Assembly: GCF_012971725.1 (NCBI RefSeq)
Contig: NZ_CP048833.1
Coordinates: forward strand, 5,146,001-5,210,000
Length of the DNA: 64,000 nucleotides
DNA from: Pseudomonas multiresinivorans
GTDB taxonomy: Bacteria > Pseudomonadota > Gammaproteobacteria > Pseudomonadales > Pseudomonadaceae
Direction: 5' to 3'
The stretch's first letter is position 1, and every line of letters begins with the position of its first letter. Both the position numbers and the translations under genes were made by a program. Shown in pieces: positions 14,246 through 23,433 of the stretch. The notes beneath the pieces are model-generated. The model saw only the letters and a program-made list of their open reading frames with translations. It was not told the DNA's origin and ran no database searches.

Positions 14246-16000
14246 ATGCATAACAGCCTGCAACAGCGCGACCTGGTCGATCTCTTGTTCCGCCAGTCGT
14301 ATGCCGTGCTCTTCGCCAACCTGGTGATCCCTCTGCCGGTGCTGTACATCTTCCGTAATGCCATGGCGCCGACGGCGATGGTCTTCTGGCTGGCCGTGCT
14401 CTACTCGCTCACGCTGGCGCGGATTGTCCTGGCACGTGCGTACTTCCGGCAAGCCCCTGCGCGCACGCTGGGCAAAAGTTGGCTGTGGACCAATACGCTG
14501 CTGTCCTGGGCGAGCAGCCTGCTGTGGGGCTGGCTGGGCTGGGTCGGCTTCGTCCACGGCGATCCGCAGCTGTTCGCCTTCACCTGCATCGTGCTCACCG
14601 GTCTGGTGTGCGGCGCGGTGCCGTCGCTGTCGGCCCATCCGCCGGCCTATGTCGGCTCGCTGGTCGCGATGCTGCTGCCCGTGCTGGTGCTGTGCCTGAG
14701 CGTAGCCGACGAGCAGCACACCACTTACAGCTTCTTCATCCTGTGCCTGGCCGGCGTCAACCTGTACTACAGCCGGGTGACCTACCGCAGCCTGTGCGAA
14801 ACCATCCGCCTGCGCCAGGAAAACTCCGACCTCGTGCAGGACCTGCGCGAACAGCGCGACCGCGCCCGCGCCGCCGACCAGGCCAAGTCGCGCTTCCTCG
14901 CCGCCGCCAGCCACGACCTGCGCCAACCGATCCATGCCCTCGGGCTGTTCGTCGGCGCCCTCGCCGCCCTCGCCGAACGCGGCCCGGTCGACGCCCGCCA
15001 GGCCCGTGAAATCGCCGGGCGCCTGCGCGCCATGCTCGGCAACCTCGGCGGCCTGCTCAATGGCTTGCTGGACATCTCGCGCCTCGACGCCGGGGTGGTG
15101 CCGGTGGCACGCGAACCGATCTCGCTGCAAAAGCTGTTCGGCGACCTGCAGGGCGAGTTCGCTGGCACTGCGAGCGAGCGCAATCTTCGCTGGCGCGTGC
15201 GCGAGAGCCGATTGTGGGTGGACAGCGATCCCCTGCTGCTCAAGCGCGTGCTCGACAACCTGCTCAGCAACGCCTTCCGCTACACCCGCAGCGGCAGTGT
15301 GCTGCTGGGCTGCCGCCGGCGCGGCCGGGAGCTGGAGATCCAGGTGATCGACACCGGCGTGGGTATCCATTCCAGCCAGCAGGAGGTCATCTTCGACGAG
15401 TTCGTCCAACTGCATAACGCCGAGCGCGATCGCAAGCAGGGGCTCGGCCTGGGCCTGGCCATCGTGCGCCACACGGCGCGCCTGCTCGGTCATCGCCTGA
15501 CACTGCACTCCCTGCCCGGCCGCGGCTCGGTGTTCAGCCTGCGCGTACCGCTGGCCGAGGCGCCTCTGCAGATCGCCCCGCCGCCGGAGCCAAGCGAACG
15601 CGGCCCCGGCCTGGGCATCATGGTGGTGGAGGATCAGTACGACGTGTTGCACGCACTGTGCAACCTGCTGGAGGTCTGGGGGCATCGCGTCTACCCCGGC
15701 ACCAGTGCCCTGCTCGCCTGCCAGCGGCACATCGAGGCCAGCCATCTTGGCCATGCGCCGGTAGACCTGATCCTCACCGACTACCGCCTGGGCGAAGGCC
15801 AGACCGGGGCCGATGCCATCCGGCGCATCCGCAGCTACCTGTCGTGCCGGGTACCGGCGTTGATCGTCACCGGCGACACCTCGCCCGAGCGCCTACGCGA
15901 AGCCGCCACCAGCGGCAGCCAGTTGCTGCACAAGCCATTGGATACCGACCAGTTGCGCGCCGCGATCGACGTCAGCCAGGAGCTTTCGATGACCGTCTGA
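14246..16000 (+). CDS. Membrane hybrid histidine kinase with C-terminal receiver
   Basis: The 584-residue protein has about six hydrophobic segments in residues 20-175 with very short loops, so sensing is probably intramembrane. A coiled linker then leads to HisKA with His223 in AASHDLRQPIHALG, an HATPase domain (DNLLSNAFRYTRSG; DTGVGI; GLGLGLAIV) and a receiver from ~458 (IMVVEDQYDVL, acceptor Asp in LILTDYRLG). It faces a divergent LuxR-type regulator. The layout recalls the P. aeruginosa PA1396/PA1397 pair reported to sense DSF-type fatty-acid signals; that similarity is architectural and unverified. No downstream target is visible. Confidence 0.9.
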   Translation: MHNSLQQRDLVDLLFRQSYAVLFANLVIPLPVLYIFRNAMAPTAMVFWLAVLYSLTLARIVLARAYFRQAPARTLGKSWLWTNTLLSWASSLLWGWLGWVGFVHGDPQLFAFTCIVLTGLVCGAVPSLSAHPPAYVGSLVAMLLPVLVLCLSVADEQHTTYSFFILCLAGVNLYYSRVTYRSLCETIRLRQENSDLVQDLREQRDRARAADQAKSRFLAAASHDLRQPIHALGLFVGALAALAERGPVDARQAREIAGRLRAMLGNLGGLLNGLLDISRLDAGVVPVAREPISLQKLFGDLQGEFAGTASERNLRWRVRESRLWVDSDPLLLKRVLDNLLSNAFRYTRSGSVLLGCRRRGRELEIQVIDTGVGIHSSQQEVIFDEFVQLHNAERDRKQGLGLGLAIVRHTARLLGHRLTLHSLPGRGSVFSLRVPLAEAPLQIAPPPEPSERGPGLGIMVVEDQYDVLHALCNLLEVWGHRVYPGTSALLACQRHIEASHLGHAPVDLILTDYRLGEGQTGADAIRRIRSYLSCRVPALIVTGDTSPERLREAATSGSQLLHKPLDTDQLRAAIDVSQELSMTV

Positions 16001-16136
16001 AAACTGGCGCCAGCCCTTGCTGCATGCGGGATGCGCCAAGTGATTCGGGGCTAAAGTCGCGGCGCGATCAGCCGATGCAATGGGTGAAACGAATCGGCAG
16101 CAGCCTTCGTGCCTCACCACTAGAGAAAGCCCACGA

Positions 16137-17453
16137 ATGTTCAACTCGCGTCTGAAGCAGGAACTGGCCGCCCTGCGTGAAGAACTCGCCTCCGTCGAAG
16201 AGATCCGCGCCAGCCTCGACGAGGAAATGCTCGTGCTGTTCCTCGACCCGCGGGGCCGCATCGAGTCGGTGAACGCCAACTTCGAGAAGGAAATGCTCCA
16301 CCGCGGCGACCAGCTCAAGGGCCGCCCGCTGCTGGACCTGATCCCCGACCACGTGCGCGGGCTGGACTTCCACCTCAAGGTGAAGCACGCCATCGAGCGC
16401 GGCGAGCACCTGGCCGGGGTGATCCGCCTGCTGCGCGGCAACGGCGAGGAGGCCTGGCTGCGTTCGATCCTGCAGCCGGTGCACAACGCCTCCGGGGTGA
16501 TCCAGCGCTTCTCGATCTACGCCAGCGACCTCACCCGCACCATCGAGAATTCCCGCGAGCACGAGAACCTGATCGAGGCGCTGCAACGCTCCACCGCGGT
16601 GATCGAATTCAACCTGCAGGGCGAAGTGATTACCGCCAACGACCGCTTCCTCAACGCCATGGGCTACAGCCTGGCGCAGATCCAGGGCAAGCATCACCGG
16701 ATGTTCTGCGAACCCGCCGAATACAACTCCTCGCAGTACGAAGCCTTCTGGGCCAAGCTGCGCCGCGGCGAGTTCGTCGCCGACCGCTTCAAGCGCGTCG
16801 ACAGCCGTGGCCATGAAGTGTGGCTGGAGGCCTCCTACAACCCGATCATCGACGCCCACGATCGCCTCTACAAGGTGGTCAAGTTCGCCACCGTGATTAC
16901 CGAGCAGGTGCACCGCGAGCGGGCCGTGGCCGAGGCCGCGACCATCGCCTTCGACACCTCGCAGACCACCGACGACAGCGCCACCAAGGGCGCCTCCGTG
17001 GTGCAGCAGACCGTGGATGTGATGCGCGAACTGGCCGGACGCATGCAGGAAGCCGCCGAGGGGATCGAGGCGCTGGATCGCCAGTCCCAGGCCATCGGCG
17101 CGCTGGTGCAGAGCATCCGCAGCATCGCCGACCAGACCAACCTGCTGGCGCTCAACGCCGCCATCGAAGCCGCCCGCGCGGGCGACCAGGGGCGCGGCTT
17201 CGCGGTGGTCGCCGACGAAGTGCGCCAGCTCGCCTCGCGCACCAGCGCCGCCACCGAGGAAATCACCCGCGTGGTGGAGCAGAACCAGCAACTGGCCGGC
17301 CAGGCCGTGGCCATGATCGACCGCGGCAAGCAGCAGGCCGAACTGGGCCTGGAGCTGTCCGGCCAGGCCGGCACGGTGATCATCGAGATCCAGGACAGCG
17401 CCCAGCGCGTGGTCAACGCCGTGGGCCAGTTCGCCAACCAGCTGTCGACCTGA
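16137..17453 (+). CDS. Soluble PAS-PAS-methyl-accepting signalling protein (BdlA-like)
   Basis: The 438-residue protein has no transmembrane helix. A short coiled coil is followed by a PAS domain (LFLDPRGRIESVNANFEKEM, residues ~34-140) and a second PAS domain (VIEFNLQGEVITANDRFLNA with MGYSLAQIQGKHHRMFC, ~153-255). A methyl-accepting signalling domain follows, whose hairpin tip reads IRSIADQTNLLALNAAIEAA near residues 322-341. The same order is found in P. aeruginosa BdlA, which links energy or redox cues to biofilm dispersal. The C-terminal coil is short, so the signalling arm is truncated compared with classical chemoreceptors. The ATG at 16137 is preferred because it starts the coil. No che gene adjoins it. 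Confidence 0.85.
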   Translation: MFNSRLKQELAALREELASVEEIRASLDEEMLVLFLDPRGRIESVNANFEKEMLHRGDQLKGRPLLDLIPDHVRGLDFHLKVKHAIERGEHLAGVIRLLRGNGEEAWLRSILQPVHNASGVIQRFSIYASDLTRTIENSREHENLIEALQRSTAVIEFNLQGEVITANDRFLNAMGYSLAQIQGKHHRMFCEPAEYNSSQYEAFWAKLRRGEFVADRFKRVDSRGHEVWLEASYNPIIDAHDRLYKVVKFATVITEQVHRERAVAEAATIAFDTSQTTDDSATKGASVVQQTVDVMRELAGRMQEAAEGIEALDRQSQAIGALVQSIRSIADQTNLLALNAAIEAARAGDQGRGFAVVADEVRQLASRTSAATEEITRVVEQNQQLAGQAVAMIDRGKQQAELGLELSGQAGTVIIEIQDSAQRVVNAVGQFANQLST

Positions 17454-17567
17454 TGCGCTTGCCTGCGGCACGTCAACACGGCGTGCCGCAGCCTCCCCTA
17501 GTCTCCCGTCCGGCATTGCAGCTAGGCTCAATGCAGATGCGCATTCTCGCCATCCAAGGACGAACCC

Positions 17568-18683
17568 ATGAGCGACACTCCCCTCCCCGACGTCATCCAG
17601 TATCTGCGCCTGCTGCCCGAGCGCGGTGGCTCCGACATGTTCTTCAGCGTCGGCGCGCCGCCGCACCTGAAGGCCGAAGGCCACAGCCAGCCGGCGGACG
17701 ATCGCGTGCTGCAACCCGGTGAAGTGAAGACCCTGGCCTGGCAGCTGATGTCACCGGCCCAGGCACAGGACTTCGAACGCGACCTGGAGATGAACCTGGC
17801 ACTGAGCGTGCCGGACGTCGGGCGTTTCCGCGCGAACATCTACTACCAGCGCGGCGAAGTGGCGATGGTGGTGCGCCTGATCAAGCAGGTGATTCCCGAC
17901 GTCACCTCCCTGGGCCTGCCGTCGATCCTCGACAAGCTGGCGATGCAGGATCGCGGATTGCTGCTGGTGATCGGTGCGGCGGGCGCGGGCAAGTCGACGA
18001 CCCTGGCGAGCATGCTGGACTTCCGCAATCGCCATCGCTCCGGCCATATCGTCTGCATCGAGGACCCCATCGAGTTCCTCCACACGCACAAGAAGTCGAT
18101 CATCGACCAGCGCGAGGTCGGCCTGGACACCCACAGTTACGAGGACGCCCTGCGCAACGTGCTGCGCGAGGCGCCGGACGTGATCATGCTCGGCGAGATC
18201 CGCGATGCCGCCACCATGCAGCACGCACTGCACTACGCCGAAACCGGCCACCTGTGCGTCGCCACCCTGCACGGCACCAGTTGCCGCCACGCCATCGAGC
18301 GCATCACCCGCTTCTTCCCCGACGAGGCCCGCCCGCAGGTGCTGGCCGACCTGTCGCAGAACATCCTGGCCCTCGTCGGCCAGCGCCTGGTGCCCGGCAC
18401 ACACCAGCGCCGCGCGGTAGCGGTGGAGCTGGTGCTCGGTACGCCGCACATCCGCGGCATCATCCAGCGCGACGAACTGCCCGAGCTCAAGGGCGCGGTG
18501 GAACGCGCGCTGGAGAGCGGCATGCAGAGCTTCGACCAGAGCCTCTACAAGCTCCTGGAGGAAGGCCGCGTGAGCGTGGCCGATGCGCTGAAGTTTGCCG
18601 ATTCGCGCACCGACCTGGCGCTGAAGATCAAGCTGGAGCGCGGGATGGATGCCGACAGCGTGGGGACGGTGTTCGGTAGCTGA
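17568..18683 (+). CDS. Orphan PilT/PilU-family ATPase
   Basis: The 371-residue protein belongs to the hexameric pilus-retraction ATPases. Visible features are an N-terminal PAS-like region (GGSDMFFSVGAPPHLKAEG), the Walker A GAAGAGKS at 136-143, the Asp/Glu box around CIEDPIEF (163-170), the Walker B VIMLGEIRD (205-213) and the His box ALHYAETGHLCVATLHG. The closest architectural match is PilU (accessory retraction motor), with a family-typical C-terminal tail. In Pseudomonas, pilT-pilU form their own cluster, and here no pil gene is adjacent, so this is probably an additional paralogue. Its function in twitching or secretion is inferred only from family. Confidence 0.88.
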   Translation: MSDTPLPDVIQYLRLLPERGGSDMFFSVGAPPHLKAEGHSQPADDRVLQPGEVKTLAWQLMSPAQAQDFERDLEMNLALSVPDVGRFRANIYYQRGEVAMVVRLIKQVIPDVTSLGLPSILDKLAMQDRGLLLVIGAAGAGKSTTLASMLDFRNRHRSGHIVCIEDPIEFLHTHKKSIIDQREVGLDTHSYEDALRNVLREAPDVIMLGEIRDAATMQHALHYAETGHLCVATLHGTSCRHAIERITRFFPDEARPQVLADLSQNILALVGQRLVPGTHQRRAVAVELVLGTPHIRGIIQRDELPELKGAVERALESGMQSFDQSLYKLLEEGRVSVADALKFADSRTDLALKIKLERGMDADSVGTVFGS

Positions 18684-18716
18684 ACGCGCCGATTCCGGAT
18701 GTGTACAAGCGTGGCC

Positions 18717-18784
18717 AATCGCGGACAGAGTCCGCTCCTACGTAACCGGTCAGGACGTGCGTAGGAGCGGACTCCGTCCGCGAT
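18717..18784. repeat. REP doublet (GGACTCCGTCC type)
   Basis: A reverse copy (about 18718-18741) and a forward copy (18761-18784) are separated by ~20 bases, between the convergent stops of the PilU-like and SGNH-hydrolase genes. Confidence 0.88.
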
Positions 18785-18818
18785 CGCTTCCCGGCCACTC
18801 CCATCCTCGCAGAAGACC

Positions 18819-20048
18819 TCACATCCCCTTCAGCAACACATCGATATCCACGCTCTCCGCCATCGCCCGGTTTCCCGCATCGCCGGGGTGCAGGTGGTCG
18901 CCGCTGTCGTAAGCCGGCAGCAGGCGCTGCGGGTGGGCGGGGTCGCGCAGGTGCGCGTCCAGGTCCACCACCGCATCGAATTCCCCGCTCTGGCGAATCC
19001 ACTGGTTCACCCGCTGGCGCAGCGTTTCCTTGTTGGCCGCGTGGTAATTCTCTATCGGCGAGCCGCTGAGGGCGCGCTCGAACGGCAGGATGGTCGCGCC
19101 GACGATACGCACACCGCGCACATGGGCCTGTGCAATGAGCTGCCGGTATCCGGCGACCAGGTCCTCGTACTGCACCAGCGGGTTGTTCGGCGCGAAGGTA
19201 CTGCCGGGCCAGGAGATATCGTTGATGCCCAGCAACACGATGGCCGCCTGCACGCCCGGCTTGCCCAGTGCGTCGCGCTGGAAGCGCGCCAGGGCGCTCT
19301 GCCCCATGCCGTCGGAGAGCAGCCGCCCGCCGGAAATGCCGGCATTGATCACCCCCACGCCGCGCGCTGCCAGCCGCTGCGCCAGCAGGTCCGGCCAGCG
19401 CTGGTTGCCGTCCAGGCTGGCGCCACGGCCGTCGGTGATCGAGTCTCCCAGCACCGCCACCACCGGCCGTGGCTCGGGGTTTTCCACCAGCACATCGGTG
19501 AGGAACAGCCGCCCTTCCATCTTGCCGTCCACCGGCAGGAGCGTTGCGTCGAGTCGTTCGCCAGGCCCGCCATGGACGCGCTGCTTGCCGTCCCAGTGGA
19601 AGGTTTCGATGGCGGTCGGCTGCGGCAGGTAGATCGACACCGCCAGTTCACCCAGCGCCGGGACGACAAGGTCCAGCGGATCGCTCAGCAGTTCGGCACC
19701 CGGTGCGATATACGCCGTGGGCTGGCCCGCGAAAGTCAGCCGATGGCTGGGGCCGCCAAGCCGCCCGGCCGGTGCAGCCAATGCCACGGCCGCCCCGCCG
19801 ATCGCCACCGGCTGGCTGCCATAGGCGTTGGATAGCGCGATACGCACACGCTGGCCGCCGAGGCTGACCTTCACGGTCTGCCGCAGTGTCTGGTTGCCGA
19901 TCTGCGTCGGTACGCCCAGCGGCAGCGGCACCTCCTTGCCCCAGGTGCGTTGCGGGCTGGCGCTCCAGGTGGCCTGCCAATGTCCTTCATCCGCCTGCGC
20001 CAGCGGCAGGACAAGGGCGATCAGGGCGGCGAGCAACAATCTGTTCAT
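18819..20048 (-). CDS. Exported SGNH/GDSL hydrolase
   Basis: The 409-residue protein has a signal peptide (LLLAALIALVLPLAQA, cleavage after ~19). A beta-rich N-terminal region (~25-190) is followed by an SGNH hydrolase domain: block I VVAVLGDSITDGRGAS with the nucleophile Ser, the Gly of ISGGRL, the Asn of VLLGINDI, and DHLHPGDAG with catalytic Asp and His near residues 385-388. This two-part layout is common in GDSL esterases acting on acylated carbohydrates, but the substrate is unknown. It is divergent from a LysR gene with 106 bases between starts, so that regulator is the likely controller. Confidence 0.87.
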   Translation of the reverse strand: MNRLLLAALIALVLPLAQADEGHWQATWSASPQRTWGKEVPLPLGVPTQIGNQTLRQTVKVSLGGQRVRIALSNAYGSQPVAIGGAAVALAAPAGRLGGPSHRLTFAGQPTAYIAPGAELLSDPLDLVVPALGELAVSIYLPQPTAIETFHWDGKQRVHGGPGERLDATLLPVDGKMEGRLFLTDVLVENPEPRPVVAVLGDSITDGRGASLDGNQRWPDLLAQRLAARGVGVINAGISGGRLLSDGMGQSALARFQRDALGKPGVQAAIVLLGINDISWPGSTFAPNNPLVQYEDLVAGYRQLIAQAHVRGVRIVGATILPFERALSGSPIENYHAANKETLRQRVNQWIRQSGEFDAVVDLDAHLRDPAHPQRLLPAYDSGDHLHPGDAGNRAMAESVDIDVLLKGM

Positions 20049-20134
20049 GGCATTCCTCGAAATCGGTGAAGGGGTTGGCCACAGGCTCTGCCATTCCCAT
20101 TCACGGCGGTAGACGGCATATTTGCAGACCCGTC

Positions 20135-20149
20135 ATTCGATAAACGAAT
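20135..20149. promoter_or_regulatory. Candidate LysR operator in the divergent SGNH hydrolase / lysR gap
   Basis: ATTCGATAAACGAAT is a perfect 5-bp dyad (ATTCG-N5-CGAAT) with T-N11-A-like geometry, ending 5 bases before the LysR start codon. This position would allow autorepression. Confidence 0.4.
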
Positions 20150-20154
20150 AGGAC

Positions 20155-21063
20155 ATGGATACTCTCAAGGCGTTGCACTGTTTCGTTCGCGCCGTGGAGC
20201 TGGGCAGCCTTTCCGCCGTCGCCCGCGAGTCCGGCAGCAGCCAGCCGACGGTGAGCAAGACCATGGTGGCGCTGGAGCGCCAGGTCGGAGCGCAATTGCT
20301 GATCCGCAGCACCACGCGCGTACAGCCCACCGAGCAGGGCCGGCGCTTCTACGAGCACGCGCGGCAGACACTGGAAAGCTATACCGAGGGCGTCAGCCAG
20401 GCCCGTGGCGAGACCGAACAGGTGCGCGGCCGCCTGCGGGTCAGCGCGCCGGTGAGCCTGGGCGTGCTGCGGCTGAACGCGCTGTTGCTGGAGTTCATGC
20501 AGCTGCACCCGGACGTAGAGGTGGAATTGCTGCTCAACGACCGCTTCGTCGACCTCACCGAAGAAGGCATCGACCTCGCCCTGCGCCTGGGCGGCGAACT
20601 GCCGGAACAGCTGATCGCTCGTCCGCTGGCCCGCTCGCCACGCTATCTGGTCGCGGCGCCGGCCTGGATTTCACGCAGGCCAGCACTGAACAGCCCCGAA
20701 GATCTGCCGCCAGCCGATTACCTGCGCTTCGCCTGGCTGGATGCCGGACAGAACCTGCTGCTGCGCCATGCCGATGGCCGAGAGCTGAGCCTCGCCACGC
20801 GCAGCCGCTACACGGCGAACAGCTCCCTGGCGATCCGCGAGAGCTACTGCCTGGGCGCCGGCTTCGGCCTGACGCCGGCCTGGCTGGTGGCCGACCTGCT
20901 GGCCGACGGCAGCCTGCAGCGCCTCCTTGCGGATTGGCGCGGGCCTGCCCAGGAGGCCAGCCTGCTGTATCCTTCGCGCCGTTTTCTGCCGGCCCGGACC
21001 CGCGCGCTGATCGACTTCCTCATCGAGCGCCTGCCGCACCTGCCCGGCTTCGAAGCCCTGTGA
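20155..21063 (+). CDS. LysR-type transcriptional regulator
   Basis: The 302-residue protein opens with the LysR HTH (LKALHCFVRAVELGSLSAVA, then SSQPTVSKTMVALERQVG, residues 3-50) and a substrate domain (GRLRVSAPVSLGVLRL, then DLTEEGIDLALRLGGEL). The sequence is of the CrgA/DmlR-like LysR branch, which has this RVSAPVSLG entry to the effector domain. It is divergent from the SGNH hydrolase gene, its most likely target. The effector is unknown. Confidence 0.92.
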   Translation: MDTLKALHCFVRAVELGSLSAVARESGSSQPTVSKTMVALERQVGAQLLIRSTTRVQPTEQGRRFYEHARQTLESYTEGVSQARGETEQVRGRLRVSAPVSLGVLRLNALLLEFMQLHPDVEVELLLNDRFVDLTEEGIDLALRLGGELPEQLIARPLARSPRYLVAAPAWISRRPALNSPEDLPPADYLRFAWLDAGQNLLLRHADGRELSLATRSRYTANSSLAIRESYCLGAGFGLTPAWLVADLLADGSLQRLLADWRGPAQEASLLYPSRRFLPARTRALIDFLIERLPHLPGFEAL

Positions 21064-21174
21064 GCGCCCTGCGCGGTTCCCCGTGTAGCGCAGCGACTAT
21101 GCTTTTCGCCATTGAACCGAACCGGCACGCCCGCCGGCCGGTCGAACCCTGACACTCGCCCCCGAGGGACTTGA

Positions 21175-21726
21175 ATGGGCAAGCCACACACACCTTATCT
21201 GCTGGCCGCCCTGGCCCTGCCTGTGCTGCTGGCCGGCTGCTCCACGCCCGCCAGCAACCCTTGCGACGAGCCGCTGAGCGGCGAGGCCTGCCGCCAGGAA
21301 CGCCTGCTCTACCAGAACGACATGCTGCAGGCGAAGCTGCTGATCGCCACCGGCGACCTGGCCAACTACGAGCTGGCCGAGGCCCTGCTGACGCGCTCCC
21401 TGGAGAAGGACGAGCGCGGCGAGGCGAGCTTCTACATGGCGCTGCTGAAGATCAAGGAAGGCCCGCAGGTCGACGAAGTGCTGTCGCTGCTCGGCAAGGC
21501 CGCCGACGCCGGCCAACCGTACGCGGTGGCGCTGCTGTACAAGATCTGGTCCGAGCCCTTCCTGGTCGAGCAGGCCGACCCGCAGAAGGCCCAGCAGTAC
21601 CTGGAGGACTACGCCAACCTCGACGTCGCCAAGAGCGGCTACCCGTCCTTCGAGAAGGCCAGCGCGCTGGTCGATGCCCTGCTCAGCGAACCGCCTGCCG
21701 TCGCCGGCCAGCCCGCCCAGCCCTAG
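21175..21726 (+). CDS. Lipoprotein with helical-repeat character, unknown function
   Basis: The 183-residue product has a lipoprotein signal (LAALALPVLLAGCSTP, lipobox Cys24). The mature protein is helical, with Ala/Leu-rich Sel1- or TPR-like spacing (LANYELAEALLTRSLEKDER and VLSLLGKAADAGQPYAVALL). Five cysteines include a CDEPLSGEAC pair near the mature N-terminus. I do not recognise a named family. Its TAG stop overlaps by two bases the TAG stop of the convergent YihY-family gene. Confidence 0.8.
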   Translation: MGKPHTPYLLAALALPVLLAGCSTPASNPCDEPLSGEACRQERLLYQNDMLQAKLLIATGDLANYELAEALLTRSLEKDERGEASFYMALLKIKEGPQVDEVLSLLGKAADAGQPYAVALLYKIWSEPFLVEQADPQKAQQYLEDYANLDVAKSGYPSFEKASALVDALLSEPPAVAGQPAQP

Positions 21727-22628
21727 CCCTCGTCCGGTGTCGGCTCGGCCTGGGCGAAGGTGCGCTCGCCGTCACCCTTGCCGTGAGGCAGGTGGTGCTC
21801 GATCACCGCGTTCAGCTCTGCTCCCAGCAGCAGCACCGCCGACGAGATATAGAAATACAGCAGCAGCACGATGATCGCGCCGACGCTGCCGTACATGGCG
21901 TTGTAGTCGGCGAAGTTCTTCACGTAGTAGCCGAATCCCAGTGACGCAGATATCCACAGCACCACGGCGAGCACCGACCCGGGCGTGATGAAGCGGAACT
22001 TCTGCTGCACGTTGGGCGTGACGTAGTAGATGATCGCCACCGCCATCATCATCAGCAGCACGATCACCGGCCAGCGCAGGATATTCCAGAGGATCACCAC
22101 GAAGTCCTCCAGGCCCACCTGGGCGGCGATCCAGCCCATCACCTGGGGCCCGAGGATCATCAGCGCGGCGATCAGCATCAGCATGGCCACCAGGCCGAAG
22201 GTGTAGAACAGCGACAGCGGGATGCGCTTCCAGGCCGGCCGCGCTTCACGCACGTCGTAGGCTGCATTGAGCGCGATCATCAGCGAGCGCACCGCCGCCG
22301 AGGACGACCACAGCGCCACCACGATACCGATGGACAGCAGGCCGCCCTGGCGCTGTTGCAGTTGGTCGATGACCGGGTTGACCTGGTCCAGCGCCTGGGC
22401 GGGCAGCACGTAGTTGGCCTGTTGGCGGAGGAAGTCGAAGAACTCGGGCAGGTGCAGGAAGCCCAGCAGCGCAATGAGGAACAGCAGGAAGGGAAACAGC
22501 GAGAACAGCCCCTGGTAAGCCAGCGCAGCGGCGTAGGTGGGCATCTCGTCTTCGAGGAATTCCTTCAGCGTCAGACTGACCAGCTTCCAGGGCCCCAGAC
22601 TGAGCCCGCGCATATCCATGAATCGCAT
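21723..22628 (-). CDS. YihY/BrkB-family inner-membrane protein
   Basis: The 301-residue protein has about six transmembrane helices and the YihY pattern: LVSLTLKEFLEDEMPTYAAA then ALAYQGLFSLFPFLLFLIAL, SSAAVRSLMIALNAAYDV, IYYVTPNVQQKFRFITPGSV and LYFYISSAVLLLGAELNAVI. Family members were once called RNase BN, but that activity belongs elsewhere; their role is unknown. GGAGG lies ~10 bases before the ATG at 22628, which decides the start over the longer frame to 22706. The tail is acidic and soluble. It is convergent with the lipoprotein gene, with overlapping stop codons. Confidence 0.92.
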   Translation of the reverse strand: MRFMDMRGLSLGPWKLVSLTLKEFLEDEMPTYAAALAYQGLFSLFPFLLFLIALLGFLHLPEFFDFLRQQANYVLPAQALDQVNPVIDQLQQRQGGLLSIGIVVALWSSSAAVRSLMIALNAAYDVREARPAWKRIPLSLFYTFGLVAMLMLIAALMILGPQVMGWIAAQVGLEDFVVILWNILRWPVIVLLMMMAVAIIYYVTPNVQQKFRFITPGSVLAVVLWISASLGFGYYVKNFADYNAMYGSVGAIIVLLLYFYISSAVLLLGAELNAVIEHHLPHGKGDGERTFAQAEPTPDEG

Positions 22629-22782
22629 CCCGCACCGTCCTCCCGATGAGCGCTCCACCTGCCGGCAACTGCAGGGTGGACCTGCGCAACGCCGGCAAAG
22701 TTGCAAGAAATGCGCGACGCAGAGCGCCCGCCAGCACAGACCATAGCCGCTGGCAGGGCCGCGATGCCAGAGCGGAAGGGTT

Positions 22783-23217
22783 TCAGTCGGCCAGCCGATA
22801 GACCTTGGCGAAGCGCTCTGCCTTCACCACGCCGTAGTCGCCGGGGGCGTATTGCATGACCCAGTCACCCGCGGCGCCGGTGAGGCGGTCGCCACCTGCC
22901 GAGCGCAGCAGGGTGAAGGGCTGGTCCATGCGCCGGGCCAGCACCACGCTGGGACGGTTGCGGTAGGCACCGGGGTGCCCGTGCGTGAGTGTCGCGTCGG
23001 CGGGCAGGTATTTCGGGTCGAAACGCACGCGGGAAACGACCCAACTCTCCCCGGTCGCGCTGCTGATGATCGCGTCACCGATAGCGTAGCGGTTGGGGCC
23101 CTCGAGGCTCATCAACTCGCCCGGCGCGACGGCGAATTCGACGGTGACGGTTTCATCCTTCACCACGCGTTGCGCGGCGGGATCGGTACGGAGGTCGAGT
23201 TGGGTGAGTTCGATCAT
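22783..23217 (-). CDS. PGDYG-motif protein
   Basis: The 144-residue soluble protein contains QYAPGDYGVVKAERFAKVY near its C-terminus, the motif that names the PGDYG family (Pfam PF14083), preceded by an N-terminal half with a similar rhythm (VEFAVAPGELMSLEGPNRYA). Function is unknown. The ATG at 23217 starts MIELTQLDLRTD; the extension to 23370 is Cys/Arg-rich and unlikely. It lies between the YihY-family gene, same strand, and a divergent periplasmic protein gene. Confidence 0.82.
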   Translation of the reverse strand: MIELTQLDLRTDPAAQRVVKDETVTVEFAVAPGELMSLEGPNRYAIGDAIISSATGESWVVSRVRFDPKYLPADATLTHGHPGAYRNRPSVVLARRMDQPFTLLRSAGGDRLTGAAGDWVMQYAPGDYGVVKAERFAKVYRLAD

Positions 23218-23433
23218 GGCGGGACTGCAGACCTGCGGAAATGGTGGGGAACGACCGGTCGCAAGCCTACCTGCAAAAGAATCGTCCCGCGAGCGGCCAG
23301 CGGCTGGCGGTGCTCTACACTCACAGGCCATGAGCGTGCAGCCACTGCACACTCGATCGAACCCGGCCATACCCTGGCTGTCGCACCTACTGAGCCTGCA
23401 CCTCCGCCCCCATCAGCCGTACAGGAATCTCCC

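Noticed and set aside
14219..15754. Upstream extension of the LuxR-type regulator frame on the minus strand
   Set aside because: It is antisense to the hybrid kinase and has low-complexity Gln/Ala-rich content; the receiver domain begins at 14218.
16068..17714. Long minus-strand frame antisense to the PAS-MCP protein
   Set aside because: High-G+C shadow with no recognisable domain; the plus strand has clear PAS and MCP motifs.
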